In this document: positions 8,962 to 16,735 of the stretch, in pieces
How positions within the stretch are numbered: position 1 is the first letter of the stretch
How the letters are laid out: each line of letters starts with the position of its first letter
Assembly: GCA_023266625.1 (NCBI GenBank)
Contig: JAHFPT010000030.1
Span: 14,545 to 54,620, forward strand
From: Novosphingobium sp.
GTDB lineage: Bacteria > Pseudomonadota > Alphaproteobacteria > Sphingomonadales > Sphingomonadaceae
DNA: 40,076 bases
Direction of reading: 5' to 3'
The notes under the pieces: model-generated
Seen by the model: only the letters and a program-made list of their open reading frames with translations
Told to the model about the DNA's origin: nothing
The model's database searches: none
Program-made: the position numbers and the translations under genes

Positions 8962-9048
8962 CTCACGCCCGAACTGATGGCTGGCGAGATCGAGGGCGAT
9001 GAGAGCTATTTCGGCGGTCACCGGAAGGACAAGCGCGGACACGGTGTA
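8962..9048 (+). mobile_element. Relic of an IS1595/ISXO2-like transposase
   Basis: The plus strand reads LMAGEIEGDESYFGGHRKDK, matching the D-E-(S/T)-Y-(F/I)-G-G block around the first catalytic aspartate of ISXO2-type DDE transposases (IS1595 family). Only about 29 residues remain; the other catalytic residues and any inverted repeats are absent. The frame then passes into unrelated sequence. This is a dead fragment, bounded on the left by the palindromic repeat and on the right by an enoyl-CoA hydratase relic. Confidence 0.65.
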
Positions 9049-9062
9049 GTGGACCAAGCTTT

Positions 9063-9207
9063 CGGTCAACATCAGCCTCAAGCAGCTGGCCGAACAGTGC
9101 TGGACGCCTCCTTCGCCTATGAAGCCTTGACCAACCGGACCAACGACCATCAAGAAGCGGTCAGTGCCTTTCTGGAAAAGCGCGCACCGGAATTTACCGG
9201 CGAATAA
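9063..9207 (+). pseudogene. C-terminal relic of an enoyl-CoA hydratase
   Basis: The segment FAYEALTNRTNDHQEAVSAF followed by LEKRAPEFTGE and a stop is a typical crotonase-family C terminus (compare EAVEAFLAKREPKFRGD in the intact gene at 32790-33593). Upstream, NISLKQLAEQ reads in another frame and needs a frameshift near 9100 to join the tail. The rest of the gene is missing and an IS1595-type fragment lies on its left, so an insertion with deletion probably destroyed it. Confidence 0.6.
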
Positions 9208-9237
9208 TCGACCCGCTGTGGCAAGAGGAACCTGTCA

Positions 9238-10134
9238 GTGCCCAGATACCTGAAGTCCACCGACCATATCACCTTCGCCGTGGCGGATCATGTCGCCCGC
9301 ATCACGCTCAACCGGCCCGAGAAGCGCAATTCGCTCAGCAATGCGATGCTCGCCGAACTGCACGACGCGATGATCGAGGCGGATGCGCGGACCGACGTCA
9401 GTGCGATCCTGCTGTCGGGAGCGGGCAAGGATTTCTGCGCCGGTTATGACCTTGGCGATGCCTATGGCGGAAACGACGCGGATGCTGCAGAAGACGAGCC
9501 GCCCTACCGCAGCCTTAACGCCACGCTCGACGATGACAGCTGGGGGGTCGAGCAGACCCAGCGGATGATGTCGATCATCATGGATATCCACAAACCGGCA
9601 ATTGCCAAGGTTCATGGCAATTGCCTGGCAGGCGGCACCGATCTGGCGCTGATGTGCGACATGGTCATCGCTGCGGATAACGCCAGGTTCGGCTTCCCGG
9701 CAGTGCGCGCCAACGGCACCCCGCCCAACAACCTCTGGTTCTACCACGTCGGCCCGCAATGGGCGAAGCGGCTGCTGATGACCGGCGACAGCCTATGGGG
9801 CAAGGATGCCGCGCGGATCGGTCTGGTGCTGGAAGCGGTTCCCGCCGACGAACTCGACGCCGCCGCCGACGAACTGGTCCGCCGGGTCAGCTGTGTCGAT
9901 GCCGAATTGCTCTCTGCCCAGAAGCGCGTGGTCAACATGGCGATGGAGCTGAGCGGCGCGAAAATTCTCCAGCGCTTCGCCGCCGAGATGGATTCCCGCG
10001 CGCATCTGTCCGCCGGTCCGCGCCGCACAAGGTTCAAGGCGGACATACGTGAGCATGGCCTCAAGGAAGCGGTCAAGAACCGGGATGCGCCGTTCGGCGA
10101 CGGCATGATCACGCTGCGCAAGCCATCGGAATAG
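9238..10134 (+). CDS. Enoyl-CoA hydratase/isomerase (crotonase family)
   Basis: A 298-residue crotonase-fold protein: VARITLNRPEKRNSLSNAML at the N terminus, the oxyanion-hole segment SGAGKDFCAGYDLGD, then the HGNCLAGGTDLALMCDMVIA block and FGFPAVRANGTPPNN. An insertion after the oxyanion loop (GGNDADAAEDEPPYRSLNA) makes it longer than the usual 260. The GTG at 9238 follows AGAGGAA by 9 bases. It probably hydrates the enoyl-CoA made by a neighbouring acyl-CoA dehydrogenase; the substrate is unknown. Intact but flanked on both sides by fragments of other enoyl-CoA hydratase genes. Confidence 0.87.
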   Translation: MPRYLKSTDHITFAVADHVARITLNRPEKRNSLSNAMLAELHDAMIEADARTDVSAILLSGAGKDFCAGYDLGDAYGGNDADAAEDEPPYRSLNATLDDDSWGVEQTQRMMSIIMDIHKPAIAKVHGNCLAGGTDLALMCDMVIAADNARFGFPAVRANGTPPNNLWFYHVGPQWAKRLLMTGDSLWGKDAARIGLVLEAVPADELDAAADELVRRVSCVDAELLSAQKRVVNMAMELSGAKILQRFAAEMDSRAHLSAGPRRTRFKADIREHGLKEAVKNRDAPFGDGMITLRKPSE

Positions 10135-10145
10135 GACGCGGCAAC

Positions 10146-10214
10146 ATGGCCGAGGGCAACGACGATATCGTGCAACTGCGCCGTGAGGGCAGCATTGCCA
10201 TCCTGACGCTTTGA
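10146..10214 (+). pseudogene. N-terminal relic of an enoyl-CoA hydratase
   Basis: Eleven bases after the preceding gene an ATG with an AGGA site opens a 22-codon frame reading IVQLRREGSIAILTL before TGA. That is the first beta strand of a crotonase, which would continue with NRPE. Here it stops at the strand end. It is a truncated gene start, not a complete small gene. From 10215 to 10284 there is no recognised gene, then palindromic repeats begin. Confidence 0.55.
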
Positions 10215-10284
10215 AGCCCCAAAAGCGTGACTTCGTATCAAGCAGGAGGATGGCTACAACGATTACGCAACGTCACCGGATAGA

Positions 10285-10330
10285 GCGTGATGCGCAAAAG
10301 TGGGAACCGGTTTTGCGCAATAAATCACGC
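10285..10330. repeat. Nested palindromic intergenic repeat
   Basis: GCGTGAT (10285-10291) pairs with ATCACGC (10324-10330), and inside it GCGCAAAA (10292-10299) pairs with TTTTGCGC (10311-10318). This looks like the left part of a two-part dispersed repeat whose right part is the long hairpin at 10344-10385. Confidence 0.65.
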
Positions 10331-10343
10331 GGAAACAAAGACT

Positions 10344-10385
10344 CTTGAGCATGATGCGATTTAACCTAATCGCATCATGCTCAAG
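10344..10385. terminator. 18-bp perfect hairpin between convergent genes
   Basis: CTTGAGCATGATGCGATT (10344-10361) is followed by the loop TAACCT and its exact reverse complement (10368-10385). It lies between the enoyl-CoA hydratase (plus) and the SDR gene (minus, stop at 10393) and could stop transcription from both sides. Its sequence is of a type scattered through alphaproteobacterial genomes, so it is a repeat as well as a possible terminator. There is no clear T-tract. Confidence 0.6.
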
Positions 10386-10392
10386 TGCAAGC

Positions 10393-11130
10393 TCAGCGCC
10401 AGGAAAAACCGCCGTCAACCGGGAATTCCGTCCCTGTTGTGAAACCGGATTCTTCGGTTGAAAAGAACAGCGCGGCCCGCGCGACATCCTCGGGTACGCC
10501 GAGCCGCTTCAGCGCTACCCGCTCCGTGGCCCGCGCGACATGTTCGGGGTTTTCCCAGAGGTAGCGGGTCATTTCGGTCTTGATGACGCCGGGGCAGATG
10601 GTGTTGGCGCGGATGCTGGGCCCAAGATCTAGCCCCAAACATTTGGTGAACATCGCCAGGCCTGCCTTGCTGGCTGAATAGCCCGCAGTGCCCGCCATCG
10701 GCATCAGCGCGCTGACCGAGGCGATATTGACGATGGTTGCACGTGTCGCAGCCCGCAGCATCGGAAGCGCGGCACGGACAATATTGTAGGGCCCGGTGAG
10801 ATTGACCGCGATCATCTGGTCCCAGCTCTCGGGTTCGAGATCGTCGAACAGCTTTGTGACGAGGATTCCTGCGGCGTTGATGACACCATCGATACCGCCC
10901 AGCGCTTCGCCCGCCTTGGCCACCACCGTGTCTACGGCTGACCGGTCGGCCACGTCGCAGGCATAGCCGGCAGCGCCAAGCTCACCCGCCAAAGCCCGAA
11001 CGCCGGCCTCGTTGCGGTCAAGCAGGGCAAGTCCGGACCCCTCTTCGGCAAACAGACGGGCGATGCTCAGCCCCATGCCGCTAGCCGCACCCGTCACCAC
11101 GATCCGGCGCCCCTTCAGCTTTCCTGGCAC
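10393..11130 (-). CDS. SDR-family NAD(P)-dependent dehydrogenase
   Basis: A 245-residue classical short-chain dehydrogenase. The cofactor loop is VVTGAASGMGLSIA (TGxxxGxG), followed by INAAG (NAG motif), the catalytic serine in NIASVSALM, the YSASK catalytic Tyr-Lys pair, and the C-terminal TGTEFPVDGGFSW. It starts with GTG that shares one base with the TAG stop of the upstream BVMO gene, so the two are translationally coupled. A dehydrogenase next to a Baeyer-Villiger monooxygenase usually makes the ketone that the BVMO oxidises; that role is inferred. Confidence 0.9.
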   Translation of the reverse strand: MPGKLKGRRIVVTGAASGMGLSIARLFAEEGSGLALLDRNEAGVRALAGELGAAGYACDVADRSAVDTVVAKAGEALGGIDGVINAAGILVTKLFDDLEPESWDQMIAVNLTGPYNIVRAALPMLRAATRATIVNIASVSALMPMAGTAGYSASKAGLAMFTKCLGLDLGPSIRANTICPGVIKTEMTRYLWENPEHVARATERVALKRLGVPEDVARAALFFSTEESGFTTGTEFPVDGGFSWR

Positions 11131-12839
11131 TACTGTTGCTCCTGCATGGCTTCAAATCCGTCAGTCAGGCCACCAGCGCCGTTTGCACCGGAGACCGAAA
11201 AGCTGAAGCCCGCATAATTGTTTCCGACAATCTCGTCACACCGATCGATATAGCGGTCAAAGCCACCGATATAGGCCATGAATACGCGCGGCTTACCTGG
11301 CACGTTGGCGCCAATGTACCAGCTGTTGCTCTGCGGATAGAGCGTCTCCGCAGCGATTTCGGCCACCTCGTTCGCCCAGGCATTCTGGGCGTCCTCGTCC
11401 GCCTCTACGCGATCAAAGCCGTTGCTCTCCATGTGGCTGATGCAGTCCACGATCCAGTCGACATGATGTTCGATGGCCGGCAGCATATTCGCCAGCACCG
11501 ATGGGCTGGAGGGGCCGTTGATGGTGAACAGATTGGGGAAGCCGGCAATGGTCAGCCCCAGATAGCTGAACGGCCCGTCCTTCCAGGCATCGTTCAGGCT
11601 CTTCCCGCCCACGCCCCGGATATTGAGCGCGAGCAACGGCCCGGTCATGGCGTCAAACCCGGTCGCGAACACAATCAGATCGACCGGATATTCCCGTTCG
11701 TTCGTCTTGATGCCGGTCCTGGTAATGCGCTCGATCGGCGTGGCGCGGATATCGACAAGCTCGACATTGTCGCGGTTGAAGGTCGCATAGTAGCCGGTGT
11801 CGAGGCAGAGGCGCTTGGTGCCGAAGGGATAGCCCTTCGGGATCAGCTTCTCCGCGATCGCCGGGTTCTTCACAACGCCGCGAATCTTGCCGTGGACAAA
11901 TGCTGCCACAGCTGCGTTCGCCTCAGGATTGCTGGTGATGTCGCGGAACACCGACTGGAGGGTGAAAGTGCCGAACTTCCACGCCTCCTCAAACTTGGCG
12001 CGCCGCTCCTCCTCCGTCACTTCCATCGCCGGCAAACCGGTATTGATGCGGGGGGGTACGCCGCCCTTGGTGCGGAGGCGCTGCCGGCAATGCTCGGCAT
12101 AGTCTGCGCGAACCTGCGCCTCATACTCCGGATCGACCGCGCCGTTATGCGCCGGGACACTGTAGTTGGGCGTGCGCTGAAACACCGTCAGCTGCACGGC
12201 CTGCTCGGCCAGGAGCGGGATCGACTGGACGCCCGAAGACCCGGTACCGATCACCGCTACGCGCTTGCCCGCATAATCAACCGGCTCGCGCGGCCAGGCA
12301 GCTGTCTGAACCCAGCGACCTTGATAATCCTCGATCCCGGCGATCTCTGGCGGCTTGGGCAGCGACAGGCAGCCGACTGCGGTTACCAGATAGCGGCAGC
12401 GAACCGTGTCGCCCCGGTTCGTCTCGATCGTCCACTGGTTGGCCGCCTCGTCATAGGTGGCAGAGGTCACCCGCGTGTCGAAGGCAATTTCGCGGCGCAA
12501 TTCGAAGCGGTCCGCGACGTGGTTGGCATAGCGAAGAATTTCCGGCTGCGTCGCGAAGCGTTCGCTCCAGCGCCATTCGTCGAGCAATTCAGGGGAGAAG
12601 GAATAGGTGTAATCGAGACTCTCCACATCGCAGCGAGCGCCCGGATAACGGTTCCAGAACCAGGTGCCGCCGATTTCCGGGGCAGCCTCGAATCCGAAGG
12701 TCGTGAACTTGATCTCCCGGAACTTGTAATGGGCGTAAAGTCCGGCGAATCCAGCGCCGATTACCATGACGTCAACCATCGGCGGCATCTTGCGTTCGGC
12801 GGGAGTTGCACTTGCCCCGGCGTTATCGCGATTGGCCAC
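11130..12839 (-). CDS. Baeyer-Villiger-type flavin monooxygenase
   Basis: A 569-residue class B flavoprotein monooxygenase that should insert oxygen next to a ketone using FAD and NADPH. First Rossmann loop VIGAGFAGLYAHYKF, then GGTWFWNRYPGARCDVES (typical of cyclohexanone monooxygenase relatives), second Rossmann loop VIGTGSSGVQSIP, TVFQRTPNYSVP, and DLIVFATGFDAMTG. The BVMO fingerprint FxGxxxHxxxW(P/D) is present as YQGRWVQTAAWP, so the usual Phe is Tyr and the usual His is Gln. The start is GTG with GGGAGAGGA upstream. Its stop overlaps the SDR start by one base; the acyl-CoA ligase is 53 bp upstream on the same strand. Confidence 0.88.
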   Translation of the reverse strand: MANRDNAGASATPAERKMPPMVDVMVIGAGFAGLYAHYKFREIKFTTFGFEAAPEIGGTWFWNRYPGARCDVESLDYTYSFSPELLDEWRWSERFATQPEILRYANHVADRFELRREIAFDTRVTSATYDEAANQWTIETNRGDTVRCRYLVTAVGCLSLPKPPEIAGIEDYQGRWVQTAAWPREPVDYAGKRVAVIGTGSSGVQSIPLLAEQAVQLTVFQRTPNYSVPAHNGAVDPEYEAQVRADYAEHCRQRLRTKGGVPPRINTGLPAMEVTEEERRAKFEEAWKFGTFTLQSVFRDITSNPEANAAVAAFVHGKIRGVVKNPAIAEKLIPKGYPFGTKRLCLDTGYYATFNRDNVELVDIRATPIERITRTGIKTNEREYPVDLIVFATGFDAMTGPLLALNIRGVGGKSLNDAWKDGPFSYLGLTIAGFPNLFTINGPSSPSVLANMLPAIEHHVDWIVDCISHMESNGFDRVEADEDAQNAWANEVAEIAAETLYPQSNSWYIGANVPGKPRVFMAYIGGFDRYIDRCDEIVGNNYAGFSFSVSGANGAGGLTDGFEAMQEQQ

Positions 12840-12892
12840 TATAATCCTCTCCCGAAAGCCACCAGACCCGCCCCCATTTGCGTGGACCGCTC

Positions 12893-14437
12893 TCAGGCTT
12901 CGCGGCCCAGCCGTTCCGCCAGAATCCGCTCGATCTGCCGCCGCGAGACCTTGTTGCTGTGAAGCATCGGCACATCGCCATGGGCAAGTTCGACATAGGC
13001 GCGCGGCACCTTGTAGCTCGACAGGCGCTTGCGCAGTTGCCCCTCAATATCGGTGAAATCGAGCTTGGCTCCATCGCGCGGGACAACGCCGGCGACAAGC
13101 AGCTGGCCGCGCTGCTTGTCGGGCAGGCCGACGACATAGGCGTTATGCACGCCTTCCAGACCCTGCATCTCGAGTTCGACTTCGGCCGGTGAAACATTCG
13201 AGCTGGCGGTCTTGATCATGTCGCCATCGCGGCCGACGAACAGGATGCGGCTGCCTTCGACAATGCACATGTCGCCGGTGTGGTAATAGCCGTCGGGAGT
13301 GAAATAGGCGTCGCGCTCGACCTTGTGCAGCCCGGGGGTCAGCGGATAGCCGCGCACCAGCATTTCGCCGCGCTCGCCTTCGGCAACCGGATTGCCCTCC
13401 TCGTCGGCAATGCGCACTTCATAACGTGGGGCGATGTGGTCCATCGGCGCGCAAAGCGGGAAGCCCGGCGCGCGAAGGTCGTCACCGAGGGTATAGGGCC
13501 CGAGCGTTTCGGTCATCCCCAGACCCCAGAACGGCGGGTTATGCTTCATGGCCGCCATGTCCTCGTCGGCCAGCACGCTGCCCATTGCCATGCGGTTGCT
13601 GGTCGAGGTGCCCTCGGTGCACAGTGTTGTCGCGCCCGAGGCCCAGTTGGGCAGCAGATACATCATCAGCCCGCCGACCCAGAACATCGGCAGGAAGGCG
13701 ATGATCTCCTTGCCGCGCTCAGCCTCGCACATTTTGCCGAGATATTGCGCGCGGAAGGTAGCGGGACCGTGGCAGTGCTTGACGCCTTTGGGCAGCGCCA
13801 TCGAGCCCGAGGTATAGATCTCGATCATCTGGTCGGTGGGGTGAACCTCGGCCTCGACCTCGATCAGCAACTCCTCGCTGACCGAAGCAGCCGCACCAGT
13901 GAGGTAGTCCATGTCGAGGATACCGGATGGCAGCCCATCCCCGGTGGAGACAATCCAGCGCAGGAATGGCACCTCGCCAAGCCGCAAATCCGGGCTGGTG
14001 CCGTCGCGCAGACCGGGTAGCGCTTCGCACAGCCGCTCAACGTAATCATGGCCCAGCAGGCTGCGCTGGACGATCAATCCACCGACATCGGACTGCCGCA
14101 ACACTCGGATCAGCTCGTTGGACTTGATCAGCGTGCTGATCGGCACTGCAATGGCACCGATGCGGGCGATGGCGGCGAGCATTACCGCGAATTGCGGGCT
14201 GTTGCCGAGGATGAAACCGATACGCGAACCCTTGCCAACCCCGCGCGCGATCAGGCCCTTGGCCAGGTCAGCCGAGCGGCGCTCCATCTCGCGGAAGCTG
14301 GCCGCATCGTCGGGGATGGTGTCACCCTTGAGTGAAATCGCCAGCTCGTCGCCATAGGTGGCGGCGGTGGCGCGGATTAGCTGGGGGAATGTCTTGGCTT
14401 CGGCCGGGTTGGTCACGGCGCTGGTATCCCTGGTCAC
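12893..14437 (-). CDS. AMP-forming ligase of the ANL superfamily, atypical
   Basis: A 514-residue acyl-CoA ligase relative. The phosphate loop reads IYTSGSMALPKGVKH, with Met-Ala-Leu where Thr-Gly-x is usual. The motif GLGMTETLGPYTLGDD, the hinge region YYHTGDMCIVEGSRILFVGR and the C-terminal HSNKVSRRQIERIL with the catalytic Lys are present. Only about 93 residues separate the loop lysine from GMTE, against about 136 in the ligase at 4934-6430; the segment that normally carries the PP...GSAPL region seems to be missing. The start is GTG with GAGAGGA 10 bases upstream. It probably shares a transcript with the BVMO and SDR genes. Confidence 0.8.
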   Translation of the reverse strand: MTRDTSAVTNPAEAKTFPQLIRATAATYGDELAISLKGDTIPDDAASFREMERRSADLAKGLIARGVGKGSRIGFILGNSPQFAVMLAAIARIGAIAVPISTLIKSNELIRVLRQSDVGGLIVQRSLLGHDYVERLCEALPGLRDGTSPDLRLGEVPFLRWIVSTGDGLPSGILDMDYLTGAAASVSEELLIEVEAEVHPTDQMIEIYTSGSMALPKGVKHCHGPATFRAQYLGKMCEAERGKEIIAFLPMFWVGGLMMYLLPNWASGATTLCTEGTSTSNRMAMGSVLADEDMAAMKHNPPFWGLGMTETLGPYTLGDDLRAPGFPLCAPMDHIAPRYEVRIADEEGNPVAEGERGEMLVRGYPLTPGLHKVERDAYFTPDGYYHTGDMCIVEGSRILFVGRDGDMIKTASSNVSPAEVELEMQGLEGVHNAYVVGLPDKQRGQLLVAGVVPRDGAKLDFTDIEGQLRKRLSSYKVPRAYVELAHGDVPMLHSNKVSRRQIERILAERLGREA

Positions 14438-14631
14438 GGAACAATTATCCTCTCAAACCTGTCAGTTTCGGTGCCAATTTATGGCAGGCTCGCGGCAGGC
14501 TCTGCCACAGACAATCGGCGTCCGCCAGTGGCCTGTGCCCCAGAATGCCCCCAGAATGCTTATGCCGAAACCATTGCCTGGTTACGCCCCGTTCTCCGGT
14601 CGCGCGCTTCGCCACTCAAGTTCGGAGCCGG

Positions 14632-15147
14632 TCAGGCAACCGGGGTCGCGTTGAACCGCTCGATCTGGCCTTCGCGCGGCAGGATGAATTCGATCAGATG
14701 GCCAAGTTCGGGCACTTCGATAAAGCAGGCCTTGACGAAACCCGGCGTATCGCTGGCCTTGCGCATCCGCCAACCGCCGCGCGCCACCTCGCGCTCCATC
14801 GCCGCCCAGGCCGCTTCGTCGGGCACGAGATAGCCGAAGTGATGAAACTTCAGCACGAAATCCCCGCCTGGCGGGGCATAGTCGCTGAAGTCCTCCATTC
14901 CGGGGCCGGAACCGCAGGCAATCTCATACATCATGTTGCCGATCCAGGCGGCGCGGATTCCGATTTTGGTGCCATTTGGCAATTCATTGTCGCTGGCGCG
15001 GAAGGTCTGCACGCCGAAGCGGGTGCGGAAGATCTCGACCGCGCGGGCGAGATCGTTGGTGACATAGCCCAGCTGGAAATGGTCGTTATGCAACAGCCCC
15101 CTGGCGGAATCGAACACCGGCAGCGGAGTATCGAAAGGTCGCTTCAT
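14632..15147 (-). CDS. VOC-fold (glyoxalase/bleomycin-resistance) protein
   Basis: A 171-residue protein with the vicinal-oxygen-chelate pattern: HFQLGYVTNDLARAVEIFRT opens the first module with a possible metal-binding His, FHHFGYLVPDEAAWAAME opens the second, and GHLIEFILPREGQIERFN ends it with the usual Glu. Members are metal-dependent dioxygenases, epimerases or lyases; the activity is open. GAGGGA lies 9 bases before the ATG. It is first in the minus-strand set with the ligase, BVMO and SDR genes, separated from the ligase by 194 bp in which I see no gene. Confidence 0.8.
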   Translation of the reverse strand: MKRPFDTPLPVFDSARGLLHNDHFQLGYVTNDLARAVEIFRTRFGVQTFRASDNELPNGTKIGIRAAWIGNMMYEIACGSGPGMEDFSDYAPPGGDFVLKFHHFGYLVPDEAAWAAMEREVARGGWRMRKASDTPGFVKACFIEVPELGHLIEFILPREGQIERFNATPVA

Positions 15148-15285
15148 CGCGCGGCATCCCTCTGGTTTCGAGGTATCTAACAGCCGTGTTGCCCCGCGAA
15201 CAAGAACTTCATTGCTTGCCGGGAGCGCAACATCCCAGCAATACCGGTCGGACAGACCAATGTATCGCAGCGAGGGCAGCTACCA
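15148..15285. promoter_or_regulatory. Divergent promoter region
   Basis: This 138-bp gap lies between the minus-strand VOC gene and the plus-strand luciferase-like gene and must carry promoters for both. I see no clear operator or -35/-10 pair. Confidence 0.35.
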
Positions 15286-16203
15286 ATGAAACTCACCTTC
15301 CCGATCCCCCATCTGATGGAAATCCAGGCGATGCTCCAGCCCTGGGAGCTGGCGGTCACCGGCCCGGATCAGCTGCGCCTCGCGCAGCGCGCCGAGGAGC
15401 TGGGCTATGACATGATCGCCATCCCCGAGCATCTTGCGGTTCCGCCGGACGACCAGCACACCGGCCATTTCTGGCTGCATTCGACGACGGCGCAGGCTGC
15501 GCTGGCCGGGGCGACCAGCCGCATCCTGCTCAATTCCAGCGTGACGATCCTGCCGCTGCAGCATCCGATCCTGCACGCCAAGGCGCTGGCCACCGCCGAC
15601 TGGCTCAGCGGCGGGCGCATGGTGGTGACCTTCGGCCTTGGGTCGATCCGGAAGGAATACGACTATTTCGGCGTAAAATGGGAAGAGCGCGGGGCGATCG
15701 CCGACGAATATCTCGAAGCGATCATTGCGCTGTGGACGCAGGAAAGGCCGACATTCGAAGGCAAATATGTGCAATTCCGCGATATCGGCTTCAACCCCAA
15801 GCCGGTGCAGAAGCCGCATCTGCCGATCTGGATCGGCGGCGACAGCAAACCGGCGCTGCGCCGTGTCGCCCGGTTCGGCGCGGGCTGGATCGTCTCCTTC
15901 CGCACCGCGCCCGAGGAAATCCCCGACCGGATCGACTACATCAAGTCGCAAACCAGCTGGCGCGAGAGGCCGCTCGAAGTCTCCCATGGCCTCGGCACAT
16001 CGCGGCTGACCAGGGACCATGCGCCATCAGGCGATGACAGTATGAGCGGCAGCCTCAGCGCGCAGCAAATCGTCGATGCACTGGGCCGCTTCAAGGAGCT
16101 GGGCGTGACCACCAGTTCGGTGCCGATCCCACCGGTTGCCAATGTCGAGGCCTACCTCGACCATGCCCAATGGGTCATGGAAGAGATCAAGCCCAAGCTA
16201 TAA
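15286..16203 (+). CDS. Luciferase-like (LLM class) oxidoreductase
   Basis: A 305-residue TIM-barrel flavin or F420 oxidoreductase of the bacterial luciferase superfamily. Features are LRLAQRAEELGYDMIAIPEH, TSRILLNSSVTILPLQHPILHAKALATADWLSGGR, FGLGSIRKEYDYFGV, and KPHLPIWIGGDSKPALRRVARFGAGW, close to the TIGR03619-like F420-annotated group. In a gram-negative catabolic setting FMN use is also possible. It ends the catabolic block: 30 bases after its stop a REP-type repeat begins, and behind that the casposon. Confidence 0.87.
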   Translation: MKLTFPIPHLMEIQAMLQPWELAVTGPDQLRLAQRAEELGYDMIAIPEHLAVPPDDQHTGHFWLHSTTAQAALAGATSRILLNSSVTILPLQHPILHAKALATADWLSGGRMVVTFGLGSIRKEYDYFGVKWEERGAIADEYLEAIIALWTQERPTFEGKYVQFRDIGFNPKPVQKPHLPIWIGGDSKPALRRVARFGAGWIVSFRTAPEEIPDRIDYIKSQTSWRERPLEVSHGLGTSRLTRDHAPSGDDSMSGSLSAQQIVDALGRFKELGVTTSSVPIPPVANVEAYLDHAQWVMEEIKPKL

Positions 16204-16232
16204 GATACCGAAAATATGGAACTAACTTCTTT

Positions 16233-16338
16233 CCCCTCCCCCTTGAGGGGGAGGTTGGGTGGGGGTGTACGACGCCAGCGTGGACGCTCGGCTTTCGCCT
16301 CGCTCCCCCACCCCCAACCCCTCCCCGGCGGGGAGGGG
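16233..16338. repeat. Inverted pair of REP-type G/C palindromes (BIME-like)
   Basis: The first palindrome is CCTCCCCC-TTGA-GGGGGAGG (16235-16254) followed by TTGGGTGGGGGTG. About 45 bp later the same unit appears in reverse: CACCCCCAACCCC, then CTCCCCGGCGGGGAG at 16321-16335. Two such units head to head form a BIME-like structure that can fold into a large cruciform in the gap between two convergent genes. Its right palindrome is also the left copy of the casposon target-site duplication. Confidence 0.7.
16318..16338. repeat. Target-site duplication, left copy
   Basis: A 21-bp sequence starting CCCCTCCCCGG and ending CGGGGAGGGG directly abuts the left terminal inverted repeat. The exact same 21 bases in the same orientation abut the right terminal inverted repeat at 27936-27956. 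The centre (GGC) is not symmetric, so this is a true direct repeat and not a consequence of the palindrome. It is longer than the 14-15 bp duplications best known for casposases. Confidence 0.75.
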
Positions 16339-16378
16339 GTATAGTGATAGCTGCCATAAATTGAATTGGTGACCACAC
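16339..16378 (+). repeat. Casposon terminal inverted repeat, left
   Basis: Forty bases beginning GTATAGTGATAGCTGCC and ending TTGGTGACCACAC. They match the reverse complement of 27896-27935 at 38 of 40 positions (differences A/G at base 5 and G/A at base 15). The match stops sharply at both sides. Confidence 0.88.
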
Positions 16379-16379
16379 C

Positions 16380-16640
16380 CTACAGGTTGATGGTGTCAGG
16401 CAGCGCGGCCCTCACGCTCTTGACCAGCTTGTCCGCCTGCAAGCCCATTGCTTCAGCGATGGCGATAAATTCCAGCACGTCCAATCGTCGTTCCAGCTGC
16501 TCAGACTTGTTCACGAATGACGGTGGCTTGTTAAGCCTGCGCGCCAGTTCTCGCTGTGAAATCCCGGCCTGCATTCGGGCATTTCTGAGGGCGTCGATGA
16601 CCGCTCGATAGTCGGGTGAAACCACCCATCCCCGCTGCAT
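16380..16640 (-). CDS. XRE-family HTH regulator
   Basis: An 86-residue single-domain helix-turn-helix protein: LRNARMQAGISQRELARRLN, then KPPSFVNKSEQLERRLDVLE forms helices 1-5 of an XRE (lambda-repressor-like) domain, followed by AIAEAMGLQADKL. The ATG at 16640 was chosen because GGGGA lies 7 bases upstream; in-frame TTG codons precede it. The stop codon begins 2 bases from the left inverted repeat. It is divergent from the lipoprotein gene; the palindrome between them is a likely operator. It could repress itself and the lipoprotein gene, or be an antitoxin-like protein whose toxin is not evident. Confidence 0.82.
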   Translation of the reverse strand: MQRGWVVSPDYRAVIDALRNARMQAGISQRELARRLNKPPSFVNKSEQLERRLDVLEFIAIAEAMGLQADKLVKSVRAALPDTINL

Positions 16641-16691
16641 CAACAAGTCCCCGATTCTTAAGCCGGGGCATTAAGTATATGTGAACCGCAT

Positions 16692-16710
16692 TGTCCCCAT
16701 AATGGGGACA
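16692..16710. promoter_or_regulatory. Palindromic operator candidate
   Basis: TGTCCCCATAATGGGGACA is a perfect 19-base palindrome around a central A. It lies in the 95-bp gap between the divergent XRE and lipoprotein genes, 26 bases before the lipoprotein start. Position and symmetry suit a site for the XRE dimer. Confidence 0.6.
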
Positions 16711-16735
16711 CTCTAACGGCTAATAGGATTGTGCG

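Noticed and set aside
9049-9207. Small intact gene starting at 8977
   Set aside because: The 76-codon frame joins a transposase piece to a hydratase tail in one frame by chance; each half matches a different family and neither is complete.
11136-12962. Long 608-codon frame on the plus strand opposite the BVMO
   Set aside because: It is a mirror of the BVMO gene, a common effect in GC-rich DNA. It shows no family motif, while the minus-strand frame has complete BVMO motifs.
13280-14020. 246-codon plus-strand frame inside the second ligase
   Set aside because: Antisense shadow of the ligase gene with no recognisable motif.
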